Shown here: in pieces, positions 23,978 to 36,900 of the stretch | Position numbering within the stretch: the stretch's first letter is position 1 | Layout: each line of letters begins with the position of its first letter | Assembly: GCA_003991915.1 (NCBI GenBank) | Contig: RQTK01000677.1 | Coordinates: 1-64,000 of the forward strand | DNA from: Elysia chlorotica | Taxonomy: Eukaryota > Mollusca > Gastropoda > Plakobranchidae | Reading direction: 5' to 3' | DNA: 64,000 nucleotides | Program-made: the position numbers and the translations under genes | Notes under the pieces: generated by a model | What the model saw: the letters and a program-made list of their open reading frames with translations, nothing else | Told to the model about the DNA's origin: nothing | Database searches by the model: none

Positions 23978-26900
23978 TGTTTGCTTTTTGTTGCTAAGCG
24001 TCCAACGTCAGCACAATATAAGCTATAGTGTGGGCGGGTCCCAAGATTAATGTCTGACCGTTTTAATTGCTGCCGTACATAAGACATTACGGGGATACTA
24101 TGACTCCTGTCTCAACCGCCCGCAATATACTGACACCAATTCGTAAGTAGGGAACAAGCAGGTCTGAACTGGGGTCAAACCAGAGCCTTTATGATGAGAA
24201 GCTGTGCACTGTGTTACTGAGCCACATCCTTTCCCTTAGACAAAGTACTCTAAGACTCATATTGCACTTTCTAACCTTTCTGAAATATGTATGAAACTTT
24301 CAATGAGAAAAGCCAATTTTTTCACAGACGTAGTAAACAAATTGTTTTTCTTCTCAATTAGCAGTAAATTACACTGAAGGTTGAAATGGAAGTTTGTATT
24401 CGATTACTTCTTCCAACTTGAGAGTGAGCCAAAACCCGGTTAGGAAATTTTGCAACAAATTTTTTGGCCATAGAAACAAATAACGATGTAAAAGTATACA
24501 CCATGTATGTATGTCCACTTTTGCAATCTGTGAATGCATGTATAATGTGTTATTCCGTAACAACACAAAGCTTCCCATCTGGACTAATAAAGTAATATCT
24601 TATCTATCTCAAATCAGACAAAAAAATTTAATGAATAGGGCGCATGGATTACCTTCTCCTGCTCCAGAGTTAGCACCCTTGCCTGCGACTGCGAGGCCGT
24701 GTGTTTGTATCCCTCATTACGCTGCTCCAAGGCTGTCTGGCTCTGCTCCACGTACCTGCACAGACAAAATACGAATCATGAATATAAAAAAGTAATCTTC
24801 CAGAGACACTTCAAAATATAGGATCCACCCCTCTTGCGAGCCTAAAGACGTTTTTTTGACTAGCTAGTAGAAAGATTTGTAGTGTTCCTTACACTACATT
24901 TTAAACAGAATTGTTTGATATTTATGGAAAATTAATTTGTGGTATTTTTAAAAATTGAACTGGTACAACTGGTAGAGCATTGGTCTCCCAATCAGGAGGC
25001 CCCCGATTCCAAACCTAGGATTCATAAAAAATTGTTTTGGTCAGTGTCAGAGTAATGTGACAGCCTCAGACATGAGTCATGTTATCCTTGCACTGTCTAT
25101 TTGTGGTAGCTTGTAAAATTGTCAGACGATAGTCTTAGGACTCTTCCACAATATAGGCTATATAGTGCTGACGTTGGACGTTAAGCAACAAACAAACATA
25201 CAAAATAGGTCTAGTTAAGGTCCTGATTTATTATGAAGATGTTTAAAAACTCATATTATTCAACTCCTTAAAACATGCAAAATTTTAAAAATCCTTCTAA
25301 TTCTGTCCTCATTCCAAACAAAATTTTTTTATTATGATAAATCTTATTTTGTGTTTGTGGCTAAGCCTCAACTCTGACAAGACTCTTTTGTCACATTACT
25401 ACATATATTTACAAGTTCCTTAAACTGAATCTTAACAGTATAATCTTGCGATTCTTCAAAAATGTTTTATTTACCACCCATTCATTCAATATTATACAAC
25501 ACACTAGTTGTTTGCATGCAAAAATATAAATTCTTAAAAGCCTACAATTAACTACAATGACAACTCAAATAAATAAAACTGCGACGTTTTTTTCATTAAT
25601 AAAAGCTTATAGAAACCAAACGAAAGACACAATGACATCGACAAAGTGTTTGGCAACAAAGCAAGTGCTTACTTCTGGTTTTTCTCCAGCAAGGTGGACA
25701 TTCTCTCATTGAGTTCTTGGACTTTGCCAGACTGATCGAAGACTTCTTTCTTCAGACGCTCATTCTCCTGTAGCAGACATGGTTAACAAATACAGAGAGA
25801 GATGTCTACATGAGTTATAAATTAATGCCCATAGGTTAAAAAAAATCACTGCTGTGCACTTGAGCTGTTGTTGTTGCATGCACTAATATCGCTACCATGA
25901 TTTATTATGTTACATAATGTAGCAAAATTTGTATAATAGTTTTGAAGATTGCATCTTAGTTGACTCTAACAAGTTGAATTATTTTACATAGATCTTACTT
26001 ATGAGAAAGGTACTTACATAAAATAATTTTTTTTTTCATTTTCTGTTTTATTCTCTTCTAAGTTTCTTAAAGAGGACCCTATACTTTGTGGGGTCCTGGG
26101 GTGATACCTGGGGTTTAACTCATAAAAAAAAGTATGCACATGTATACACATGTATACACTCACCGTTACTATTTTATTTTGTATGTTTATTGCTACATAC
26201 TCTTTTTATACTGTTTATTTTTATAAAGAGATTAATAGGTACTATATAATATATACATTTATATAAATGTCACATTGTGGCTTTATCTGTCTGTGAGACC
26301 AAGGCACCAAATTTCCCATTGAGATTAATTTTTTCTGTATTGTCTATTGTGTCTCATTATACCGACCTGCACTATTCGTGTGATGTTCTGCATGAGGACA
26401 TTCGCCTCCATCGTCGGCGCTGGCAGTGTGGAACCGTACGGCGCCATGGCCGAACCCATCATGGCGTGCATTGGCTGCATGCCTGACTGATGCTCCAGCT
26501 GAAGGGAGACAATTAGGGTTTATGTTAATTTGTAGATGAGTGGAAAATGAAGGAAGAAAGAACAAGTAATTTAACTAAGAAAAATCTCCATGAACAAAAG
26601 TACAGGGTCTTAAATGATTTTGAGAGACTTGAATAGGTGCTGTTTCTAAACTATATTAATAGTCTCTGGTCTGAAGTCGTAGATGCGCTTAAAGGGTTGT
26701 TTGATTTGGCTTATTTTTTTTATTTCTTAAAATCTATCATCAGCAACTAGGCTCTATCTGAGATGGGTCCCAAGAGTTCCATCTGACAAAAACTTAACTC
26801 GTCCAAATAATATATAAATTAGACGAAACTTACCTGTAAGGTGAAGTATAATTATGATTCTGTCGCCCCGATGTATTCATAGAATACAGCTGAGATGGAG

Positions 26901-27233
26901 TGACCAAGCATGCGCAGAACTACTAGTTGTGTGACCCTCGTGGCGGAACCACTTAATCTCGAGAGCTTTGTGCCATTGGTTGCCATGGGGAATTGGTTTG
27001 CCACTAATGTCATGTTGCAGCCAGAGCGGAGTTAGTAATTCCAGCAAACGAAACCAAAGCCAAACATGCAGAGAGAATTTAATGTTAGTAGAATGGAATC
27101 ATGCAGAGAGAATTCATGTTAGCAGAATTGAAACAAGCATGCCAAAGAAAAAAAAAAAGAGAAAAGAGAGAGCCAGGTGTCAAAAGAGGAAAAAAATCGA
27201 AATATTGCTAATTGGCACGGAAGATGGCGTATC

Positions 27234-27310
<77 letters not shown>

Positions 27311-30300
27311 GGGGGTTGAAGCGAGCGAAAGAGAGAGAGTGTGCACACACGCGGGAGAGAGAGAGGAGGGAGGTTAAAGCGAGCAAAAGAGATAGAGAGA
27401 GAGCGCACGCACGGGAGAGAGAGAGATGTTTAAAAAAACAAAAAAACAGAATATTGTAACTGGGTTAGCATGATGGTGTATCTCAAAGATATACCATTTT
27501 TTTGTTAACTATCAACGTGTTTGTTACAACAGTATCTGTATCAGGGTACAATAAAACTTAAAATACGCTACTTGATTTAAATTGAAAAAATGAGGAAAAA
27601 AACAAACAACTTTGATACACTTGGACCCACTTTCACAGCCATAAATCATTTTTTTTATTGATCTCAAAAAGATAAATAAATATGCTATTCTACTATTAAA
27701 GACATGGATACAAAAGTAATTAGAAAAATAATGTTTAGCAAAAAATGTTCATATTTTTCTTTTCCCCTTAAAAAAATACAATTTTCAGAAAATATTTCTT
27801 GTCTGCAAGCACTTTCATATGTTTCATGGCTAAAGCTCCCAATCCTACCACAGATTTTTTACATACTGATTTTACCAAATAATTGCAATGACGTAGGGTT
27901 TTGGGATCGCCCACAGAATCTACAAATATCTAGCTCACCACCTTTAAATAGTTAACAAAACTTCATTTAATTTATTTGATTGAAAATGATATTTACTTAT
28001 TAAACTGGTCCTTAAAGAAATTAAAAATACTGGTATTGATAATAACAACAACAAAATACGAAAGCAAAGCCAATTTATGTAAAACAACGGCATGAAAGAC
28101 AGAACTGTCAATACTCTAAGTGCAAACAGTAAAGAGAAAACAAAAGATAAAAGAGCAACAAAGCACCTGTTACTGCATGGAGAGGAAAACCAAGCTGAAC
28201 AATTAAACATCAACTTATCAAACTTATCATTGTAATTTATTTGATATTTTGCTTCCAAATTGAGATCCTAGACTAACTTCATGTCCAAACGCTTAAGTCT
28301 GACTCACAGAGACAGCGGGGCTATTTGGATTCCTGTCTCAGCTATTCACATTAAACTGACACCGATTTAAGCAGTAGGGAGCAAAAATTACTGTGATCAA
28401 ATATTCTGAATTAAGGCTGCAAAAACTAACACTTAAGTCGTTTTTTTCCTTCTGTATAATTCTTTGCCACATATCTTTTTTCTCAACATGATTGTTTTTC
28501 TTTTCTTAGCTGCTTTATTTTTTAGTGTGCCCATTTAAGGCAACCAACTGTTATCATTTTATTTTTTTATCCATTGCAAAGCTATTATACCTATATTTTG
28601 TGGTATCTTTACACTCAAAGACGTAAATAAAATAAAAACTGTCTTTGCAATGCAGTAGAAAAGGTTATTTAACAAATTCTTAGCTCTTTCAAGCGGCTAA
28701 ACTTCTTAAACATTTTTAACAGCTTATTTTTGCAATGAAATGTTCTGCCAATGCCCATGAAATGTGCAATTTTTGTATGGAAAATAATTAGGGTCCTTTA
28801 ATAAAACCTTTATAAATTTCCAATTTTATGGTTTCAACTCAAGTTGGCATGTGTGCCTCATTTTGAAAACAGAGGTTTATATATATATATATATATACAG
28901 TTTAATTGTAAAAGTCCTGTCCAAAAAACAAGAAAAAGATGTCAAAATTCAAAGGCTTTTTTGGGGATTGGGAAGCGATAGTGCCAAACACATTACTCAA
29001 TTCACCAGTATTCCAATTTCTGCCACTTGTCAATAAATTCTGTCCCGGATAGGTGGCCCAACCGTTCTGCACTGTAAGGCAGAAGTACAAGAATTTTAGA
29101 GATTTCTTTTGAACATCAACTAAAATTTTTCAATGAATTTTTCACCAATTTTGTTTGTTTATTTTTGGGGGATACAGATCAAAATCACCAGTGATTTGAT
29201 TTTCAATGTTTTCAGTTCAGGTAAAAAAGCAACACAAGAGAGAAATGCGCAAAAGACAAAAGCAGACAAAAGTGCAGATCTATTATCTATCTAGTTAATA
29301 TTAACAGATTTTGATTAACTTATGTGGCTACCAGAGTAATTAAATGTAACCATAAACATAAGCTTTCAATATAAAGATTATAAACTGCACTGTACTGAAT
29401 GCAGTACAACAGAGAAGAAAGATGCAGAAAAAGAGAAAATCAATACAACAGCATGCAGTGTGAAACTCAAGACCGACTATGTTTTTCGGTGTCTGACGAT
29501 GGAAGTATCTTGGATTTGGTAAAGGAATTCAAGTCAATAACTAAGTACTGGAATAAATATTCACACTCACATACATAGAAGCAGCAAAAGTATTAAAATT
29601 AAGATCATAGTTCATTTTCAGACATGACAGAAATAGAGAGCCAGACAAACCATAGTCTGAGACAAATGGTAAAAAAAAAAGTTATGAGTTTATAATAAAG
29701 AAAGGCTAAGAAAGAGTTAGGGAGAGGAAAATATAGAAGGAGAGGAACATTGTTAGACCTAACCCAAAACCAATGAACAAAGATGAATCAGGACGTAAAT
29801 ATAAAAAGGTGACAAAAATTAATGGTGTTACCAAATTAGTAAAACTTGCATGCAAGCACGCATGGACATAAAAAATGTTGATTCACACAACACAAAGATG
29901 ATAATTTTAGTTTAAAAAAGTAATTCATATTTCATTTTATAAGAACGAAGCCCACCTATATCACCTATCATTGCTTGTATAGAGCACTATTGGGTAATTT
30001 CAAGAGTACAACAGGAATCTGGCAAAAACCTCATTCGTAGTTTAGGCAACACACAATGCCTGGCCGTTCCAGTTTTGCTTTTAGTCTCAAAATAGATCAA
30101 TAAAAGGTTTTAAACATTTACCATTTGATGATGATTTTTAGATGTAACTCCCTATTAAACAAAATTTAGTTGGTGTATTTTGTCATGGCTTCTTTAAACA
30201 AATCTCTAAACAAATTCAGTTTATCTTATATTTTGTTGTTGTTAATTTCAAGAGTACAAGAGTAAATGTTTTCTTTTTTTTTTAACATGTGCAGTTTTGT

Positions 30301-31499
30301 GTGGAACTATACCCTTTCTATTAAGGTCAGGGCTTTACTTGAGCTGGATTCTCTTAGCTGGGAGTGAGTCAAACGTCTTGACAATACATTAAATATGATC
30401 TAAAACCAAATTTCGGCTACCTAATAAGAAAAGAACTGAGCTTAAGTCATTGGCAACACCGTTTTGGGGGTTGTGGTGCCATTGTGTCACAGATTATTTC
30501 AAAGCTGGCCAAAGGGGAATATATGTATTTGAGATAAAAATCGGTTCTAAATGTTTGGAGTCGTCGTCCTTACATTAGTGGGATCACTTACAATGTGAAA
30601 AGCTGTAAAGATTGCCAGACAAGAAAACCAAGGAATATCCTATACACCAACAGATCTTTGGGACATGTTATCGTATAGGATCCACCTTGGGAATGTACGA
30701 GACCTAAAACTAGGGGGGACTTCTATACTTCAAAATACGGACACAAATTTAATAACTTAAGCAAGAAGAACTCTATTTTTAAATGCTAATGAGTTAAGCT
30801 TAGAATCAAACCAGCAGGCCTGCGATTTTCAATCTTACCTCCGGCGAGCCCTGGCATCTGCCCAGCCATTCCTGGTACACCCTGTCCCAGCATCTGTTGT
30901 TGCAGCAACTGTTGTTGCTGTTGTTGCTGCTGCTGTTGCTGCTGTAGTTGCTGTTGTAGCATCGCTGCCTGCTGCTGCTGAGCCAACATGTTTGGGTTTT
31001 GGTAGACGGCCAGTTGCTGTGCGCCAGGCAGGTCTGGGAGCAAAAAAAAACAAATCATACGTCTTCACTGATTACCCCAGTGATGCTTTTTGCCGCTTAA
31101 ATGCTTCCTATCCTGTTGGCGCTTCACAGTGAAGTTAAAAAGGAAGCAGGCAACCATCTAAAATTGAAATTATTTTCCTTGGTATTTGGTGTTTAAAAGA
31201 AAAACCCTTAAGCATTTAGTGTAAAACTGCATCAGAATTTATCCAGGAATTAGAAAGAAAGTCTAGATAAAAAATAAAAAATAAAAAAAAAAGTTGATAT
31301 AAATAGGGCCCGCCTGGCAATAGCTGACCCCACAAAGAACTCTGCGGCTAGAAGTACAGAAGATAAGATTGTGGATGCCAACAGGGTCTTTAATTTTTTA
31401 CATAACCTTTTTCACACAAAGCAGCGCATATATATGTAACCCCTTGCTGAACTCTGACCTGCCAACTATTTTATTTTATACTGAAAATCCTTAAGTCAT

Positions 31500-31530
<31 letters not shown>

Positions 31531-33909
31531 TTTATTGTTATTAATATTTTATTATTATCAGTATTACTATTGATATTTTTTTTAAATCAATTATTAACAT
31601 GATCATCAAGATAAGTACTCTCGTTGTCATTATTGTTTATACTGTTTTTGTTTCGCTGCATGTTATAATTATGTGAACCACCAAATGTGCCATTGAAGGA
31701 CAATCTTATCTTTTCTTAGAAAATTGGCACCACTGTAAAACATGACGTGACCTACTCTGAAGGAACGCCGGCTGAGCCTGGGCCTGGGGCTGTAGCATCC
31801 CCGTTGCCGGGTCAACCACCATAGGGGTTCCCCCCACCATGAAGACGCCGGGCTGGGTGGAGGCGAGGGTGGCTGAAGCGCCCATTCCCATTGGCTGAGC
31901 CTGGTGATGAACCGCCACGCCTGGCTGGTTGGCCGAGCTTGCTGAGGACACATTAGAGTTAGAGCGCCGCTTCGGGGGCGGGGCAGGTTTGGGGGACGGA
32001 GGCTGGCTCTGGTGCTCTCCCTTTAGAAAAAAAAAACAAAAGTATGGAAGCAAAAATTAGTGAAGAAAAATTGGAGTTTTTATATTCAAGAATTATCAAT
32101 GACTCAAAATAGAACAGGTAGCTTTTATTTCTCCCATGCCATAAATGATTAATTTAGTATAATGGTTTTTAAATATTTAAATATTTGATTTCAAATTTCT
32201 CAAAGCCTTAACAATTTGATATGACATTTTTTCGATTCATGAATATTCCATATGACACTTATCATATTTTTTTGTATTTCCTATGACACTTTTCAGTTTT
32301 ATATTTCATGACATTTTTTACACCTTAAAACATTTGAACCTGTTTTTACACAGTTTTAAAACATCAAATTTATTTAAGTTTGGTTTGCATAGAATTCTAC
32401 AAATACTGTCATCTGGGTTCCATAGAATACAGAAAAGGGAATACGTTTGTACTTTAATATTGAGTACAGAGTCATAACAGTGCCTTAAAAGATCTAAACT
32501 ACATATGTGCAATCGACTGTATACAAATTTAGACTAAAGATCTAAAGACAAAATTTCATAGCTAAATTTTACAAATATCTCAAGGATTACATCAAATAGC
32601 TAAACCATACAAAATTTGAATGCTATCGTCAAACAGTGTGAAGCAATAGCCCCATACAAACTTACTCCATCTTCGTCGCTGTCTTCGGGTTGAGCTGGCA
32701 CGGCCCCCTGGAAGGGTAACATCGGCTGACCCATCTTGGCCATGCGAGAGATCAGCTTGGATTTACCTCCCCCTGATGACTGTTAAAACAAAATTTTTTT
32801 TTAACTCAATGAAGGAAATTTTTTTTTAGAAAAAGGATACTCTATTCTTAATTAACGTCCCTGAGCTGACAATCTATTGTTTAAAAATCAAATAAATAAT
32901 GACACCTCAGTTGGATTTAATTTTTGTTGAAGCATTAAGTGTAATAAATAAAAAAATAATTTTCATATTTTCTCTTCAATTATCTCATTCAAAAAGAAAA
33001 GGTGATGTAATATTATTAAAATTTGGCTTTAAGTTCAGAATGGCCAACTTGGCGTGTCAACCAAAAGCTTTACTAAATTACAGATCAATGCCTCTTACTG
33101 ATCAAAGGTTTTTGGATCCTTGCTAATTCAAGATTGTTCTAAGATTAAGAATGTCCACACCAATCAACAGCAAAATATTGCAGAGGTTGATCACGTAAGA
33201 CAGAAACTTCAACAGCTACAGCATTTGCTGATACGTTAACAATATGCACTCATTTATAACTGATTACCAAGAAGAATTAACCAGATAAGGTAAGCTTTAT
33301 TGCAAACAAACAGGTGGAATCTCAATGTGCAAGACTGAAATTTAGATACAAGTAAGGCAGTCTAACAACAATACAAGATGAACAGACAGAGCTAGATCTG
33401 TGGAAACAAAATTGATAAGAAGAAGCCACCTGACAGTAGATCTAGCCTGTGACCAACAGATAGCACAGAAGACAGAGTTTGTGAAGATGGTGAAAGAGAC
33501 GTTTGGGACAAGAGAGGCAATTCAAAATGTCTGAGTAGACGCTATCACTCTTTACAATAATGATCCTGTTTAGTTACTAGAAACCTACCTAGATAATAAT
33601 TGGCATCTCATTTCATAAAAATCATGTTAACTTAAACTGTAATGTCCCCATACCAATTTAAAAAAATGACCTTGATAGATTAGTTCTCCCTTTTTACTAG
33701 AGACTAGCCTATAAACTAATTGGCATCTCATTTCATAGAACTCGTGTTAGCTTAATTTCTGATGTCTCGATACCGGAAAAAAAAAAGATTTACATGAGAC
33801 AACTGCTTGTTGATTGATTTCGTTTGCCCTTCGTAATAGAGATCTGCCTAGACAATAATTGGCGTCTCATTTCACAAATCTCACATTAGCTTTAACTGTC
33901 TTCATATTA

Positions 33910-33990
<81 letters not shown>

Positions 33991-36900
33991 TCTTATTCAT
34001 CTTCATCAATAATTGAAATATTTCAAATTTGAAATCAATTTTCCCATATCTTTCCACCCCTGTTTACTGTATTATTATTACAAAAGAAGTTGAGGGTCCT
34101 GAAGTTTGCCTTGAAGCTTCGGTAACATGAAAAGATGAATTAACACTGTGTATCACAGGCGCTACCTACCCGCATGGCCTCGACTTCAAACACGAGGGTG
34201 GACTCTGGCGGGATTCTGTTCGCAACGCCCTGGGATCCATAGGCCAAGTGTGGAGGGATCACAATCATCCGCTTGCCTCCCTTCTTCAGTCCTAGCATGC
34301 CCTGGTCCCAACCCTAAAAAAATAAATAAATAAATAAATAAGATAAAAATTATTAGGAGTTAATGGCTTTTGTTTTACAATGAATCGATTGAGAAACTCC
34401 TTCAGAAAAGTCACATAATAGTATTTTATCAACATCAAACAGATAAGAAAAGTTTTTGAAAAGGCAAAAGCTAATACTGAATTTAACTGCATTGTGTTAT
34501 TATTTTAACTTAAAAAGCTCAGAGGTATATATTTTCATACTTCCCATACCTGACAGACACAAATCACCTCAGACCTACATAGCTGCCAAACCAACCTACC
34601 ACCACAGTGTAGACATTTTTTTAAAAATTAAAGGAAAATCAGTACAAAATAATACGCTATTTTACGTATGATTGGCAGCTTTGGACCCATAGCAGTGACT
34701 TTTAATACAATGTCTTCCATCAATCTAGAACTCAAACTCAATCACAGTTATCTTTGACAAATTTTCATCATCTAAAAGTGTGATTATTACAGGGCTAGTT
34801 AAATGAACAAAAACCATTTTCAATAAAAAAAATCATATTGGGTTGGATAAAGCCTCAACACACAAACACTTGCCTTGATGACTTTTCCCTTGCCGACTTT
34901 AAATCTGAAGTAGTTTTCACCTTGAGATTGGTCAAAAACCTGGAGAGATACAAAGGAGCACTTTCACTTTCAGGTGATCATACTAAGGTATGAGGTGTTT
35001 CGGCTAATCCTAAGCTTAAAAAAGGAAAAAAAATTACCATCAGATTTTAAATTATAGAATAAATCAGTAGCTTATTAAAGATCCTTTTAGGATTAAATTT
35101 ATATTTCATTCTATACTTCTCCTTTTATCTATTTATCATTGTACACATAGATAACTGTTGTGCTTTAAAGATAAGAGCAGAAACTCAGTGATACTTTTTG
35201 ATGCAGCACCCACCTTTCCCACCGTGCCTGCTGAGAAAAGCCAGCCGGTGTACTTGACCTCCACAGAGTCACCCTGCTCTAAACCTCCGCCCTCGCCAAG
35301 AACTAGATCTTGCTGGATCAGCTCGGTTGGATCTCCGCTAAATGCATTAGCTTTGGCAAGAGCCATCTGCAAGACAAGGCACAAGTTCACTTCACTGGAC
35401 AGCAATAACCCCACAAAATACAGCCAATTTCCTTAGTCTTTTAAAAGATGAAAGTGTATTTTTTTATACATTTGCATGTTCAACTAAAAATTTCTATGAT
35501 ATGCGATATACCTAGATTCATTTTTAATTGGGTGCATACTGGGTGGGAAAAGAAAATTAGAGAAACCAATAGACCTTTCTGTGCATTGCCGTTGTGTATG
35601 TAGTTTGTCTAAGCCCATAAATGATTCCTTACAAAGTTTTTTGTTGCTGCTATCTACTGCTGCCAAATAGGCTCACAATTCTGTGAACAACATACAGTAC
35701 GAGCCTCCATCAAAGCTTAGCTTTCTGGTTTCTAAGCAAAGTAATTAAAGAATTAGAAAAATGTTCCTGTTCCCAAAACTGCTGCTTTCATTACAATTAA
35801 ATCCCCAAACGAAAACCACATTTAATTTTCTAACTTCTAGCGTGTCTTTCATGATTGATCAATGCCAAGAGATAAAGCGAGCCATACAATTTGAAGAATA
35901 ACAATGTTACATTGCAAGACCCACAGTGAATTGTTTTCCAATTAGATTCCCTGCTGTAGTGTGAATTCCAATTATCCAGTGGACCAGGACTGATTGAAAG
36001 ATTTGAATAATTTTTGGTAAATACAAGTAAGTACTGCAAACATTCAAAAAGATTCAACAACAAAGAAAGAAAACCTTTATTTCATCTAAATACCTCTTTT
36101 GCAAATTTAACAGCATTTTCAGTGGAGTCAAACATGATGGACCAAGTTTGTCGAGCATCATCATAGAAAGTAGCATAATTGTTTTGCTGGACCTGAAAAA
36201 TATGAACGTATAGATCTAATTATTTTTTTTATAAGTTGATAAAAATCTTTTTTCTTTTTCTGGTTTTAATCTTTTCATAGTTTTTCAAACACAGGAAAGA
36301 CATTATCATCACACTGGAATCAATTCAATTTCAGACAAGGGGGATATAAAAAATTAGTTGATAAAAAAGAGAGAAATTTTCTAAAAGGAATAAAAAAAAT
36401 GTGAAGCAACTGAAAAACAGCACAAAAAACCCCACCAGAAAAACATAAGTTTTATAGAATTATCTAATACAAAAAACGAAATTTCATACTCACATTGAAA
36501 GCAAAGTTTGATGTAATTTTTGCATTTGTAACTTGTTGTTGCTTGTTAACATACAGCAAAATGCGGTACTGAAATTTAAAAAAAAAAGTTTAGACACCAT
36601 AAGAAGACACTTATTCAGCTCAAAATGATGTCATTATCATTACATACCACTACACATAAAAGGAATTTGCACAGAACTAAAACAAGTAAGATAATACAAT
36701 AATATATAACAGCCATTTTCAAAAGGCCCTGAAATGCCGACTATGTCCACTTTAAACTTTACTTAACTATCTAAAATAGATCTGTTCAGTTAAGAAAAGC
36801 AACATAATGAACAAAACTTAAGCTATTGCAGGAATAATAAAAAAGAAAAAAAAATGGTCTTCTAGCATGCCAAGCATAGTGAACAATTTAATAATTTTCT

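Noticed and set aside
23773-24087. Open reading frame of Leu-Ser repeats
   Set aside because: Translation of the GA/CT microsatellite plus SINE sequence; no gene features.
24955-25033. Genuine tRNA gene
   Set aside because: The B-box is degenerate and the downstream body and tail match the SINE family, so this is the SINE head.
26968-27459. 163-codon open frame rich in Arg-Glu
   Set aside because: Driven by the GA microsatellite in an FKBP15 intron; low complexity, no domain.
28902-29090. Possible extra FKBP15 exon on the minus strand ([20 protein letters not shown])
   Set aside because: It has a fair acceptor (GCCTTACAG) and a GTGAAT donor, but the phases (1 to 1, or 0 to 1 from the second AG) do not fit the flanking exons once the 11-nt microexon is used. 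No similarity to FKBP15 is recognisable.
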